Below are positions 1-6,122 of a DNA stretch of 8,862 nucleotides, one piece after another (position 1 is the first letter of the stretch; the number at the start of each line of letters is the position of its first letter). Made by a program: the position numbers and the translations under genes. The notes beneath the pieces were generated by a model. That model saw only the letters and a list, made by a program, of their open reading frames with translations. It made no database searches and had not been told where the DNA came from. The stretch is from NCBI GenBank assembly GCA_017451975.1, contig JAFTNI010000056.1, positions 1 through 8,862 on the forward strand. Direction: 5' to 3'. Origin of the DNA: Clostridia bacterium (GTDB lineage: Bacteria; Bacillota; Clostridia; Oscillospirales; CAG-272).

Positions 1-45
1 ATTCTTACAGTAATCAACGGCTTCACCGCATACCCCGAGGAGTAA
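1..45 (+). CDS. Possible C-terminal end of an upstream gene (partial)
   Basis: Frame 1 is open from the window edge and reads ILTVINGFTAYPEE before a TAA at 43-45. Its codons (CTT, GTA, ATC, AAC, GGC, TTC, ACC, CCC, GAG) match the strong genes nearby, and a terminator-like hairpin sits on the stop codon in the same direction. Fourteen residues are too few to name a family. The opposite strand is also open here, but it uses AGG, TTA and CCT codons that are rare elsewhere in the window, so I prefer the plus-strand reading. Confidence 0.35.
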   Translation: MLTVINGFTAYPEE

Positions 46-69
46 AATCCTAGGGGTTTCTATTTTCTT
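33..69 (+). terminator. Rho-independent terminator of the gene upstream of argG
   Basis: CCCC (33-36) pairs with GGGG (53-56) and AGGA (38-41) pairs with TCCT (48-51), with one G/A mismatch between the two stem parts and a 6-nt loop. A T-rich tail (TTTCTATTTTCTT) follows. The loop contains the TAA of the putative upstream gene. The hairpin lies about 110 bases before the argG promoter, which suggests argG is transcribed independently. Confidence 0.5.
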
Positions 70-167
70 CCAAAGGAAAAATATGCACTCTCTTGACAAA
101 CCGCCAAACTGCCATCTTGCACAAAAAAAAGCCTTTATTTTAGGCATATTTTATTTTCAAAAAGGCA

Positions 168-196
168 TTGACAAAATTTGTATAGGGGTGTATAAT
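168..196 (+). promoter_or_regulatory. Consensus sigma-A promoter of argG
   Basis: TTGACA at 168-173 and TATAAT at 191-196 are separated by exactly 17 bp, a perfect match to the housekeeping promoter consensus. Transcription should start around 202-204, giving a leader of about 60 nt before the argG ATG. A promoter this strong normally needs a repressor, which fits the ARG boxes that overlap its downstream part. Confidence 0.9.
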
Positions 197-204
197 ATGC
201 ACAA
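187..204 (+). promoter_or_regulatory. Possible second, weaker ARG box over the argG -10
   Basis: An imperfect palindrome, GTGTATAATATGCAC (188-202), covers the -10 hexamer. Its centre is 20 bp from the centre of the better ARG box, close to the roughly 20-21 bp spacing of tandem ARG boxes that bind one ArgR hexamer. The half-sites (TGTAT, TGCAC) depart from TGAAT/ATTCA, so on its own it would not be called. Confidence 0.35.
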
Positions 205-206
205 CT

Positions 207-224
207 GATGAATATTTATTCCGA
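207..224 (+). promoter_or_regulatory. ARG box (ArgR/AhrC operator) at the argG transcription start
   Basis: The core TGAAT-ATTT-ATTCC (209-222) matches the ArgR/AhrC operator pattern TGAATwwwwATTCA at every position but the last. It lies immediately downstream of the predicted transcription start, where a bound arginine-ArgR complex would block transcription. The regulator gene is not in the window, so regulation by ArgR is inferred from the site and the gene it precedes. Confidence 0.7.
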
Positions 225-264
225 AATTCACGAAATCACATTCCTAAAGGAGATTATATAAACC

Positions 265-1494
265 ATGATTAACAAAGAAAACATCAAAAAAGTTGTGCTC
301 GCTTATTCCGGCGGCCTTGATACATCTATCATAATTCCGTGGCTCAAAGAAAACTACAATAACTGCGAAGTTATCGCCGTTTCCGGTAACGTAGGCCAGG
401 CAGACGAGCTTGAAGGCCTCGAAGAAAAAGCTCTCAAAACAGGCGCATCCAAGCTCTATGTTGAAGACCTCACGGAAGAGTTTGTAGACGACTTCATCGT
501 TCCCACGATGAAAGCTGGCGCTATCTATGAAGAATACCTCCTTGGCACATCCTTCGCCCGCCCCGTTATCGCAAAGCGCATCGCAGAAATTGCTATTGCA
601 GAGGGCGCAGACGCTATCTGCCACGGTTGCACGGGTAAGGGCAACGACCAGGTTCGTTTCGAGCTCACGCTCAAGCACTTCGTTCCCGATATGCCCATCA
701 TCGCCCCTTGGCGCGAATGGGATATCAAATCCCGCGAGGAAGAAATCGATTACGCTGAAGCGCACAATGTCCCCCTCAAGATAAACCGCGAAACAAACTA
801 CTCTAAGGATAAAAACCTCTGGCACCTTTCCCACGAAGGCCTCGACCTCGAGGACGTTGGCAACGAGCCCACGTATGAAAAGAAAGGCTTCCTCGAAATG
901 GGCGTTTCCCCCATCGACGCGCCCGATGCCCCCACGTATATCACGCTCGATTTCGAACAGGGTGCGCCCGTTGCGCTCAACGATAAGAAAATGACGGCAA
1001 AAGAAATCATTCTCGCGCTCAACGAGCTCGGCGGTGCAAACGGCATCGGTCTTCTCGATATCGTAGAAAACCGCCTCGTAGGTATGAAATGCCGCGGCGT
1101 ATATGAAACCCCCGGCGGCACGATCCTCTACAAGGCTCACGAATACCTCGAAACACTTTGCCTCGATAAATACACGGCTCACAAAAAAGCAGAGCTTGCC
1201 ATAACTTTTGCAGACCTCGTTTACAACGGTCAGTGGTACACTCCCCTTCGCGAAGCTCTCTCCGCTTTCGTAGATAAAACACAGGAAAAGGTTACGGGTA
1301 AGGTTCGCCTCAAGCTCTACAAAGGCAACATCATCAAAGCCGGCGCTTGGAGCAAATACTCCCTCTACTCTGAAGAAATCGCAACCTTTGGCGAAAGTGA
1401 CTATAACCAGAAGGATGCGGAAGGCTTTATCAACCTCTTCGGCTTGCCCATAAAAGTTCAGGCTATGGTAGATAAGCAGAACGCAAACAAATAA
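265..1494 (+). CDS. argG: Argininosuccinate synthase
   Basis: This cytoplasmic ligase joins citrulline and aspartate using ATP, giving argininosuccinate, AMP and pyrophosphate, the penultimate step of arginine synthesis. The protein has 409 residues, normal for the family. The N-type ATP-pyrophosphatase loop AYSGGLDTS is at residues 13-21, GTSFARP at 94-100, and the signature GCTGKGNDQVRFE at 121-133. The family's NRETNYSKDKNLWHLSHEG block follows near 175-193. An AAAGGAG ribosome binding site (246-252) lies 12 nt before the ATG. It is expressed alone: its own promoter and ARG boxes precede it and a strong terminator follows. The residue before VGQ is N (GNVGQ) where many homologues have D, which I do not consider inactivating. 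argH, its usual partner, is 2 kb downstream in a different transcription unit. Confidence 0.98.
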   Translation: MINKENIKKVVLAYSGGLDTSIIIPWLKENYNNCEVIAVSGNVGQADELEGLEEKALKTGASKLYVEDLTEEFVDDFIVPTMKAGAIYEEYLLGTSFARPVIAKRIAEIAIAEGADAICHGCTGKGNDQVRFELTLKHFVPDMPIIAPWREWDIKSREEEIDYAEAHNVPLKINRETNYSKDKNLWHLSHEGLDLEDVGNEPTYEKKGFLEMGVSPIDAPDAPTYITLDFEQGAPVALNDKKMTAKEIILALNELGGANGIGLLDIVENRLVGMKCRGVYETPGGTILYKAHEYLETLCLDKYTAHKKAELAITFADLVYNGQWYTPLREALSAFVDKTQEKVTGKVRLKLYKGNIIKAGAWSKYSLYSEEIATFGESDYNQKDAEGFINLFGLPIKVQAMVDKQNANK

Positions 1495-1505
1495 ATCTCC
1501 CACAA

Positions 1506-1542
1506 AATATCCGCAGGTATTCTGCCTGCGGATATTCTTTTT
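1506..1542 (+). terminator. Strong rho-independent terminator of argG
   Basis: A perfect 12-bp stem (AATATCCGCAGG at 1506-1517 with CCTGCGGATATT at 1525-1536) and a 7-nt loop are followed by CTTTTT. It starts 11 bases after the argG stop. It should isolate argG from the nuclease/argH unit. Confidence 0.93.
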
Positions 1543-1620
1543 GCCACTGTTATTTTTATAAATCCCCTTACCTTCCAACACTGCAATATAAAATTCCCCA
1601 AAAAATATTACCAAAAATGC

Positions 1621-1649
1621 TTGCACACATACAGCCTTTGTGATAAAAT
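1621..1649 (+). promoter_or_regulatory. Probable extended -10 promoter of the nuclease/argH unit
   Basis: TTGCAC (1621-1626) and TAAAAT (1644-1649) are 17 bp apart, and the -10 is preceded by TGA (1641-1643), which makes an extended -10 element. The -35 matches only three of six consensus positions. The predicted start near 1656 leaves a leader of about 43 nt. I see no ARG box here, so this unit does not look arginine-controlled. Confidence 0.5.
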
Positions 1650-1685
1650 AATTAAAGCCGGCATAAACACTAATATTATTTTTAC

Positions 1686-1692
1686 AAGGAGG
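1686..1692 (+). promoter_or_regulatory. Ribosome binding site that fixes a TTG start
   Basis: AAGGAGG, fully complementary to the 16S rRNA 3' end, lies 6 nt before the TTG at 1699. It decides the start of the following gene. The in-frame ATG at 1735 has no such site, and an upstream in-frame TTG at 1621 lies inside the promoter. Confidence 0.85.
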
Positions 1693-1698
1693 TATTTT

Positions 1699-2103
1699 TT
1701 GAATTTAATCGTATGTTTGGATAATAGAAACGGCATGATGTTTGGCGGCCGCCGCCAAAGCAGAGATAAGCTTCTCTGCGAGCGCGTTATGGCGCTCACC
1801 ACGGGCAAGCTCTATATGAGCGAATATTCGGCAAAGATTTTCCCCGAAAGCGAAAAAATCGTCGCCTGCGGCGACTATCTCACCGCGGCGGGCAAAAACG
1901 ACTACTGCTTTTGCGAAGAGCCCCCCATCACGCTTGAAAACTCGGAAAAAATTATTATCTACCGTTGGAACAGGCACTACCCCGCCGACAGGCACTTCCA
2001 TTTTGACCTCGAAGAGCTGGGCTATGAGCTTGCCTCCACGGAAGAATTCATAGGCAACTCCCACCCCACAATAACAGAGCAAATTTATAAAAAGGTAAGG
2101 TGA
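1699..2103 (+). CDS. Conserved small protein of unknown function
   Basis: The product has 134 residues from a TTG start chosen for its strong ribosome binding site. It has no signal peptide or membrane segment, so it is probably cytoplasmic. It begins MNLIVCLDNRNGMMFGGRRQSRD, with later blocks LYMSEYSAKIF (38-48), GKNDYCFCEEPP (65-76) and YRWNRHYPAD (88-97). I recall similar short proteins from gut Clostridia, some labelled 'ribonuclease Z'. Nothing here supports that label: there is no HxHxDH metallo-beta-lactamase motif and the protein is less than half of RNase Z length. It probably heads an operon, because its TGA overlaps a GTG in the nuclease frame and the nuclease ATG is only 8 nt further on. 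Function unknown; the gene itself is well supported. Confidence 0.88.
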   Translation: MNLIVCLDNRNGMMFGGRRQSRDKLLCERVMALTTGKLYMSEYSAKIFPESEKIVACGDYLTAAGKNDYCFCEEPPITLENSEKIIIYRWNRHYPADRHFHFDLEELGYELASTEEFIGNSHPTITEQIYKKVR

Positions 2104-2111
2104 AACACCAG

Positions 2112-2921
2112 ATGGCATACAGACGCAGAAAAAACAAACACACAGCGGTGAAAGTCATAGCGACTCTCCTTGTTATCATAACAGCCCTGCTTTGCACGGC
2201 TTGCGCGGCGCTTGATTTTCTCCCCCCCGAAATCGCGGAAATATTCAACTCCTTCCTCGGTAACGAAGAAGATGGCGGCGGCAAAAATAATGTACCGGAA
2301 TACGTAGACCTGGATTCTATCCCCGCATATTCCGATAACGCTTACGTAGTGATAAACAGCAACAAGCCCTTTTTCAAGGAAAGCGACTACACCACGAAGG
2401 CTTATGAAAATTACAGTGAGCTCGATTCACTTGGCAGATGCGGCGTAGTTATGGCTTGCCTGGGCAAAGAAACAATGCCCGAAAAAGACGAAGAACGCGG
2501 CAAGATCAACAACGTAACACCCTCCGGCTGGGTTCAGAAGGAATACAGCAACGATATCGTAAGCGGAAGATGGCTCTATAACCGTTGCCACCTTATCGGC
2601 TGGCAGCTTTCCGCCGAAAACGATAACGAAAGAAACCTTATCACAGGCACAAGATATTTCAACGCAGGCAACGCTGAAGAGCAAGGCATGCTTCTTTTCG
2701 AAAACATGGTTGCCGACTATATCAAGGAAACGGATAACCACGTGCTCTACAGAGTAACACCCGTTTTCGAAGGCAATAACCTCGTGGCAAGCGGCATTCT
2801 TATGGAAGCATATTCTGTAGAAGACGAAGGCGAGGGCATTTGCTTCAACGTATATTTCTACAACGTTCAGCCCGGTGTTGAAATCAACTACGCAACGGGC
2901 GAAAGCAAGCTTGCAGATTAA
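2112..2921 (+). CDS. Exported DNA/RNA non-specific endonuclease (Endonuclea_NS_2 type)
   Basis: This is predicted to cut DNA or RNA outside the cell or at its surface. The ATG at 2112 (269 aa) has AAGGTG 9 nt upstream. An in-frame GTG at 2100, overlapping the previous stop as GTGA, is the alternative. The N-terminus is very basic (RRRKNKH) and then hydrophobic (about 13-34), a signal peptide or membrane anchor. LCTAC resembles a lipobox but has C at -3, so lipidation is doubtful. A short linker leads into the nuclease domain (about 65-265). It has YNRCHLIG (156-163), the NR(S/C)H variant of the DRGH catalytic motif with presumed general base H160, then NERNLITGTRYFN (172-184), whose asparagines fit the metal site. 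HVLYRVTPVFEGNNLVASGILMEA and NVQPGVEINYATG are typical of this family, which includes DNA-entry and streptococcal secreted nucleases. No immunity or inhibitor gene is obvious. Confidence 0.9.
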   Translation: MAYRRRKNKHTAVKVIATLLVIITALLCTACAALDFLPPEIAEIFNSFLGNEEDGGGKNNVPEYVDLDSIPAYSDNAYVVINSNKPFFKESDYTTKAYENYSELDSLGRCGVVMACLGKETMPEKDEERGKINNVTPSGWVQKEYSNDIVSGRWLYNRCHLIGWQLSAENDNERNLITGTRYFNAGNAEEQGMLLFENMVADYIKETDNHVLYRVTPVFEGNNLVASGILMEAYSVEDEGEGICFNVYFYNVQPGVEINYATGESKLAD

Positions 2922-2947
2922 AAACATCTACGCTGAAAGGGTTCGCT

Positions 2948-3532
2948 ATGAAGAAACTTGCCTTGGTGCCCGCCTGGCTCGCAGTGATATTCTGCTTTCT
3001 CTGCCTGCCGGCATACGGCTTTCAAGTATGTAATATATTTTTTGCGCTTGCGGGCGTGCTTTTCGTGCCCGACGGCGTGCTGAGCCGCGCGCTCGGCAAA
3101 TATCTGAAAATAAAACCGGCTTTTATATACTTAAGCGCCACAGTGTTTCTGCTTGTGGGCGTTCTCAGCTCCCCGGGGCTCGTTTTCGGCAGAGAAAACG
3201 CGCCCGCGCAAACGGAAAACACCGCATTCACCACGGCGGCAACTTCGCAAACAACCCTGCAAACATCAATTACCTCCGCGCAGGGACCGAACGTAAATAA
3301 CACCACGGTTCACACAACGGCTGCGCCGCCAAATACGGCGCAGCCCGCAACAAGCGCTACAACACCCGTTGCAGCAAAGTACTTACTCAACAAAAGTTCA
3401 AAAAAGATCCATTACCCCACTTGCCGCTATGCAGATGGTATGATGGAAAGCAACCGCGCCGAATATAACGGCGATTATACGGAATTATTATCGCAAGGCT
3501 ACACGACCTGCGGAATTTGTTTTAAAAAATAA
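2948..3532 (+). CDS. Membrane protein with Thr-rich linker and C-terminal Cys/His (Ada-like) domain
   Basis: The 194-residue product starts at an ATG with GAAAGGG 6 nt upstream and 26 bases after the nuclease stop, so it is probably co-transcribed. Hydrophobic segments lie at about 9-24, 25-41 and 57-80. Residues 82-143 form a low-complexity linker rich in Thr, Ala, Gln and Asn. The C-terminus (144-194) has YLLNKSSKKIHYPTC, then MMESNRAEY, ELLSQGY and TTCGICFKK. H155, C159, C188 and C191 could bind one zinc. I know this small domain as a C-terminal appendage of secreted nucleases and some ComEC/metallo-hydrolase proteins in Gram-positive bacteria. Here it is detached from the nuclease next door and attached to a membrane anchor. 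Displaying the domain outside the cell to act with the nuclease is inference. No catalytic motif is visible. Confidence 0.85.
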   Translation: MKKLALVPAWLAVIFCFLCLPAYGFQVCNIFFALAGVLFVPDGVLSRALGKYLKIKPAFIYLSATVFLLVGVLSSPGLVFGRENAPAQTENTAFTTAATSQTTLQTSITSAQGPNVNNTTVHTTAAPPNTAQPATSATTPVAAKYLLNKSSKKIHYPTCRYADGMMESNRAEYNGDYTELLSQGYTTCGICFKK

Positions 3533-3553
3533 TCAAAAAAGAGGAACATTACC

Positions 3554-4930
3554 ATGGAAAAAATGTGGGCAGGAAGATTTTTGGGAACACTCGATAAAAC
3601 GGCAGACGATTTCAACTCTTCCATAAGCTTCGATAAAAAAATGTACCGCCAGGATATAACGGGCTCTATGGCTCATGCCGCAATGCTCGGCGCAAAGAAC
3701 ATAATCGGCAAGGAAGAAGCCGATAAGATTATAGCAGAGCTTGAAAAAATCCTGCTTGATATTGAAAGCGGCGCGCTTTAAATAGACGAAAACTGCGAAG
3801 ATATCCATATGTTTGTGGAAAAAGTGCTTACCGAGCGCATAGGCGACCTCGGCAAAAAGCTGCACACTGCAAGAAGCCGCAACGACCAGGTTGCGCTCGA
3901 CCTCCGTATGTATATGCGCGACAGAATAGACGAAATTTCGTGTATGCTCAAAAAACTCGTTGCCGTTATAGCCGATAAAGCGGAAGCCCACAAGGCGACG
4001 ATAATGCCCGGCTACACGCACCTTCAGCGCGCTCAGCCAATCACGTTCGGCCAGCACCTTATGGCATATGCTTTTATGTTCCTTCGCGATATAGACCGCC
4101 TTGCCGACGCAAAAAAGCGCACGAACTTCTGCCCCATCGGCTCTTGCGCGCTCGCAGGCACTACTTACGATACAGACCGCGCTTTCGAAGCGGAAAAGCT
4201 CGGCTTTGAGGGCATTTGCCTCAATAGCATGGACGGCGTTTCCGACAGAGATTTCTGCGTGGAATTTCTCGCCTGCGCCTCGCTGATAATGGTTCACCTT
4301 TCCCGTTTCTCCGAGGAAATCATTCTTTGGTCCAGCTGGGAATTCAAGTTTATAGAGCTTGACGATGCTTTCACCACGGGCTCCAGCATTATGCCGCAGA
4401 AGAAAAACCCCGATATGGCAGAGCTTACGCGCGGCAAAACGGGCAGAGTTTTCGGCGACCTTATAACGATGCTCACAGTGCTCAAGGGTATTCCGCTTGC
4501 ATACAACAAAGATATGCAGGAGGATAAAGAAGCCGTTTTCGATGCTTGCGACACAGTTAAACTGTGCCTTGAGGTGTTCACACCCATGCTTGAAACAGCA
4601 GTTGCCTGCGAGGATAATATGCGCAAAGCGGCAAGCGGCGGCTTTATCTGCGCCACAGACCTTGCCGATTACCTCGTGCGCAAGGGTCTGCCCTTCCGCA
4701 CGGCATATAAAATTGTAGGCGAAGCCGTTGCTAAATGCATCGCTTGCGGCAAAACGCTCGAAACGCTCCCGCTTGCAGATTACAAAGCACTTTCCGAAGT
4801 TTTCGAGCTCGACCTCTACGAGGCAATAGACCTTTCCGTATGCGTGGAAAAGCGCATCTCTCTCGGCGGCACAAGCCCGCAGAACGTACAGATGCAGGTT
4901 GACTTTGCAAGAAAAGAGTTGGCAAAATGA
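3554..4930 (+). pseudogene. argH: Argininosuccinate lyase interrupted by an in-frame stop
   Basis: ArgH splits argininosuccinate into arginine and fumarate, the last step of arginine synthesis; the family acts as a cytoplasmic tetramer. The frame spans 458 codons before its TGA, full family length, but codon 76 (3779-3781) is TAA. The first part (MEKMWAGRF...LLDIESGAL, 75 aa) and the second (IDENCEDIHMFVEKVL onward) stay in one frame and join where homologues read like G-x-L-E/K-x-D...EDIH. A single change from GAA or AAA would explain it. The rest is intact: SRNDQVALDLR, TIMPGYTHLQRAQP with the catalytic His, and GSSIMPQKKNPD at codons 276-287. Restart at the ATG at 3809 has no good ribosome binding site and would lack the N-terminal part of the active site. 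Other genes here end in TAA, so TAA is not recoded. Start: AAAGAGGA 9 nt before the ATG. Confidence 0.93.
3779..3781 (+). other. Premature TAA inside argH
   Basis: The triplet lies in the context CTT TAA ATA GAC. Both flanks encode ArgH-like protein in the same frame, so this is a substitution rather than an indel. TAA followed by A is not a known readthrough context, and selenocysteine or pyrrolysine insertion uses TGA or TAG. Confidence 0.9.
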
Positions 4931-5421
4931 AAAAAATCATTTCCATTCTCCTCTGCCTTTTTGCGCTTCTTTCGCTCGCATCCTGCAAAAACGTTCTCGA
5001 TGCCGAAACGGAAAAGCGCGAATACGGCGAATTTTCCATAGAAGTTCCCGATGTTTTCGAGGAAGTTGAGGTAGAGGGGTACACCGCCTACTTCAAAAAG
5101 GATAACGTCTACGTTTGGGCGATAAAAGACGATTTCATAAACCTCGACGGCTCCTCCGAGTGGGACGTGAGCAATTATGCAGACAGAATTTACGAGGTAA
5201 ACGACCTGAAATTCCCCACCCCCGTAACGGTAACAGACGGGCTTTATAATATCGAATACACCGTTTTCAACGAAATGAAAAATATGAGCTTCACATACCT
5301 CACGGTAATGTACAAAGGCAGCGATGCTTTCTGGATGGTGCAGTTTGCCTGTGAGGAAAGCGAATACAAAGAATACAAGCCGCATTTCTTCGAATGGGCA
5401 AAAACGGTAAAAGTAACATAA
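4927..5421 (+). CDS. Small lipoprotein of unknown function
   Basis: The 164-residue precursor has a classic lipoprotein signal: MKK, a hydrophobic core, and lipobox LASC at 17-20, so C20 should be lipidated and the mature protein anchored to the outer face of the membrane. The mature part (YGEFSIEVPDVFEEVE from residue 33, ending FFEWAKTVKV) has alternating beta-like segments. It resembles PsbP/DcrB-like small lipoproteins in layout, but this is a weak impression. No catalytic motif is visible. Its ATG overlaps the argH TGA by four bases (ATGA), with AAAGAG 8 nt upstream, so it is translationally coupled to argH and is the last gene before the terminators. Polarity from the argH stop could reduce its expression. 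Confidence 0.87.
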   Translation: MKKIISILLCLFALLSLASCKNVLDAETEKREYGEFSIEVPDVFEEVEVEGYTAYFKKDNVYVWAIKDDFINLDGSSEWDVSNYADRIYEVNDLKFPTPVTVTDGLYNIEYTVFNEMKNMSFTYLTVMYKGSDAFWMVQFACEESEYKEYKPHFFEWAKTVKVT

Positions 5422-5437
5422 AACTCTCGTTATAGGA

Positions 5438-5467
5438 AAAAAGCCTTCTCTTTTGAGAAGGCTTTTT
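5438..5467. terminator. Bidirectional rho-independent terminator, first of two
   Basis: A perfect 13-bp stem (AAAAAGCCTTCTC at 5438-5450 with GAGAAGGCTTTTT at 5455-5467) has a TTTT loop. T-runs follow the GC part on both strands, so it can end the plus-strand nuclease/argH/lipoprotein unit and stop minus-strand transcripts. It begins 16 bases after the lipoprotein stop. Confidence 0.92.
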
Positions 5468-5481
5468 AATTACCATTTCGC

Positions 5482-5509
5482 AAAAAACGCGCCGTACGGC
5501 GCGTTTTTT
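5482..5509. terminator. Bidirectional terminator, perfect 28-nt palindrome
   Basis: The sequence is an uninterrupted palindrome: AAAAAACGCGCC at 5482-5493, GTAC at 5494-5497, GGCGCGTTTTTT at 5498-5509. It folds with a GTAC loop and has T-runs on both strands. It overlaps by two bases the TAA of the minus-strand gene ending at 5508, so it is mainly that operon's terminator and a backup for the convergent plus-strand unit. Confidence 0.9.
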
Positions 5510-6122
5510 ACATCAAATCTTCAAGTTTTTTAATATCTGCCTCGCACGGCTCGTTTTCCGCGCCGTAACGTGCGGCGGGGTAAAGCTTGAACAGAAGCTC
5601 TGCTTTCTCATTACCCGCAAAATCGGCGCTTATTTCGTTCGGCGTAAGAGCAGACTTTACGTTATAGCCGCGCTCCTCCTTCTTTTTGAGAAACGCAGTG
5701 TAAATATGCCGCACTCTTTCCCTGTCCGTTTTCAGCGAGCTGTATTTCGGCAAGCGCGGCGGCGCTTTCTTCCCCGCCGCCTTCGGCGCGTGCCTGAACA
5801 TTTCAAACTTTATCTGAAATTCGTCTTTTTTGCTTTCAAGATAGATTTTATCCTCGTCTTTTCCGAGAATTTTGCTTGTGAAATTCTTATAAAGCTTTGC
5901 AAAAAGCTTGCGCAAAGGGGCAAAAAGCTTTCTGCCAAAACGAATATCGCGCAAAAACTCAAAAAGCATTTTCAAGAATATACAAGCGCAGGCGGTAAAG
6001 CCGATAGCAGAAAGAAAGCGCACGTTATCGTCCTTCCAAACGCCGTAAATAACGGCGCAGGCAATAGCAAAGGCCAGACATATAATGCTTATCGTCAAAT
6101 GAAAATTTCTTTTGTTTTTCAT
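5508..6122 (-). CDS. Membrane protein with DUF4129-like C-terminus
   Basis: The 204-residue product has two membrane segments (about 9-29 and 36-57), a very basic stretch (58-88) that should face the cytoplasm, and a soluble C-terminal domain from about 130. The tail reads RERVRHIYTAFLKKKEERGY, then TPNEI (160-164) and a Leu/Tyr-rich helix ending ARYG (184-187). That pattern is typical of DUF4129, found at the end of transglutaminase-type membrane proteins in MoxR/DUF58 operons. Here it stands alone on a small protein. Its ATG overlaps the DUF58 TGA as ATGA, with a GGGGGAAG-like site upstream, so the two are translationally coupled. The DUF4129 assignment is by pattern and context. Molecular function unknown. 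Confidence 0.82.
   Translation of the reverse strand: MKNKRNFHLTISIICLAFAIACAVIYGVWKDDNVRFLSAIGFTACACIFLKMLFEFLRDIRFGRKLFAPLRKLFAKLYKNFTSKILGKDEDKIYLESKKDEFQIKFEMFRHAPKAAGKKAPPRLPKYSSLKTDRERVRHIYTAFLKKKEERGYNVKSALTPNEISADFAGNEKAELLFKLYPAARYGAENEPCEADIKKLEDLM

Noticed and set aside
131..166. GCCTTT/AAAGGC inverted repeat and GCCT/AGGC mini-hairpin upstream of the argG promoter, considered as a second terminator or attenuator
   Set aside because: The stems are only 4-6 bp, the distal pair spans a large AT loop, and both lie before the promoter, so they cannot attenuate argG.
244..1626. 460-codon minus-strand open frame opposite argG
   Set aside because: It is the complement of a certain argG gene, its product has no recognisable domain, and it lies over the argG terminator and runs into the leader. 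Codon bias explains the openness.
2193..2206. Lipobox in the nuclease signal peptide
   Set aside because: The sequence LLCTAC lacks the Leu/Val/Ile at -3 relative to the second Cys, so I treat the segment as a signal peptide or anchor of uncertain type.
3779..3781. Recoded or readthrough stop codon (special amino acid or alternative genetic code)
   Set aside because: The codon is TAA, while selenocysteine and pyrrolysine use TGA and TAG, and several genes in the window end in TAA. No stimulatory hairpin is evident directly after it.
3533..4297. 254-codon minus-strand open frame opposite argH
   Set aside because: It mirrors argH codons and has no recognisable domain; the plus strand carries the clear ArgH motifs.
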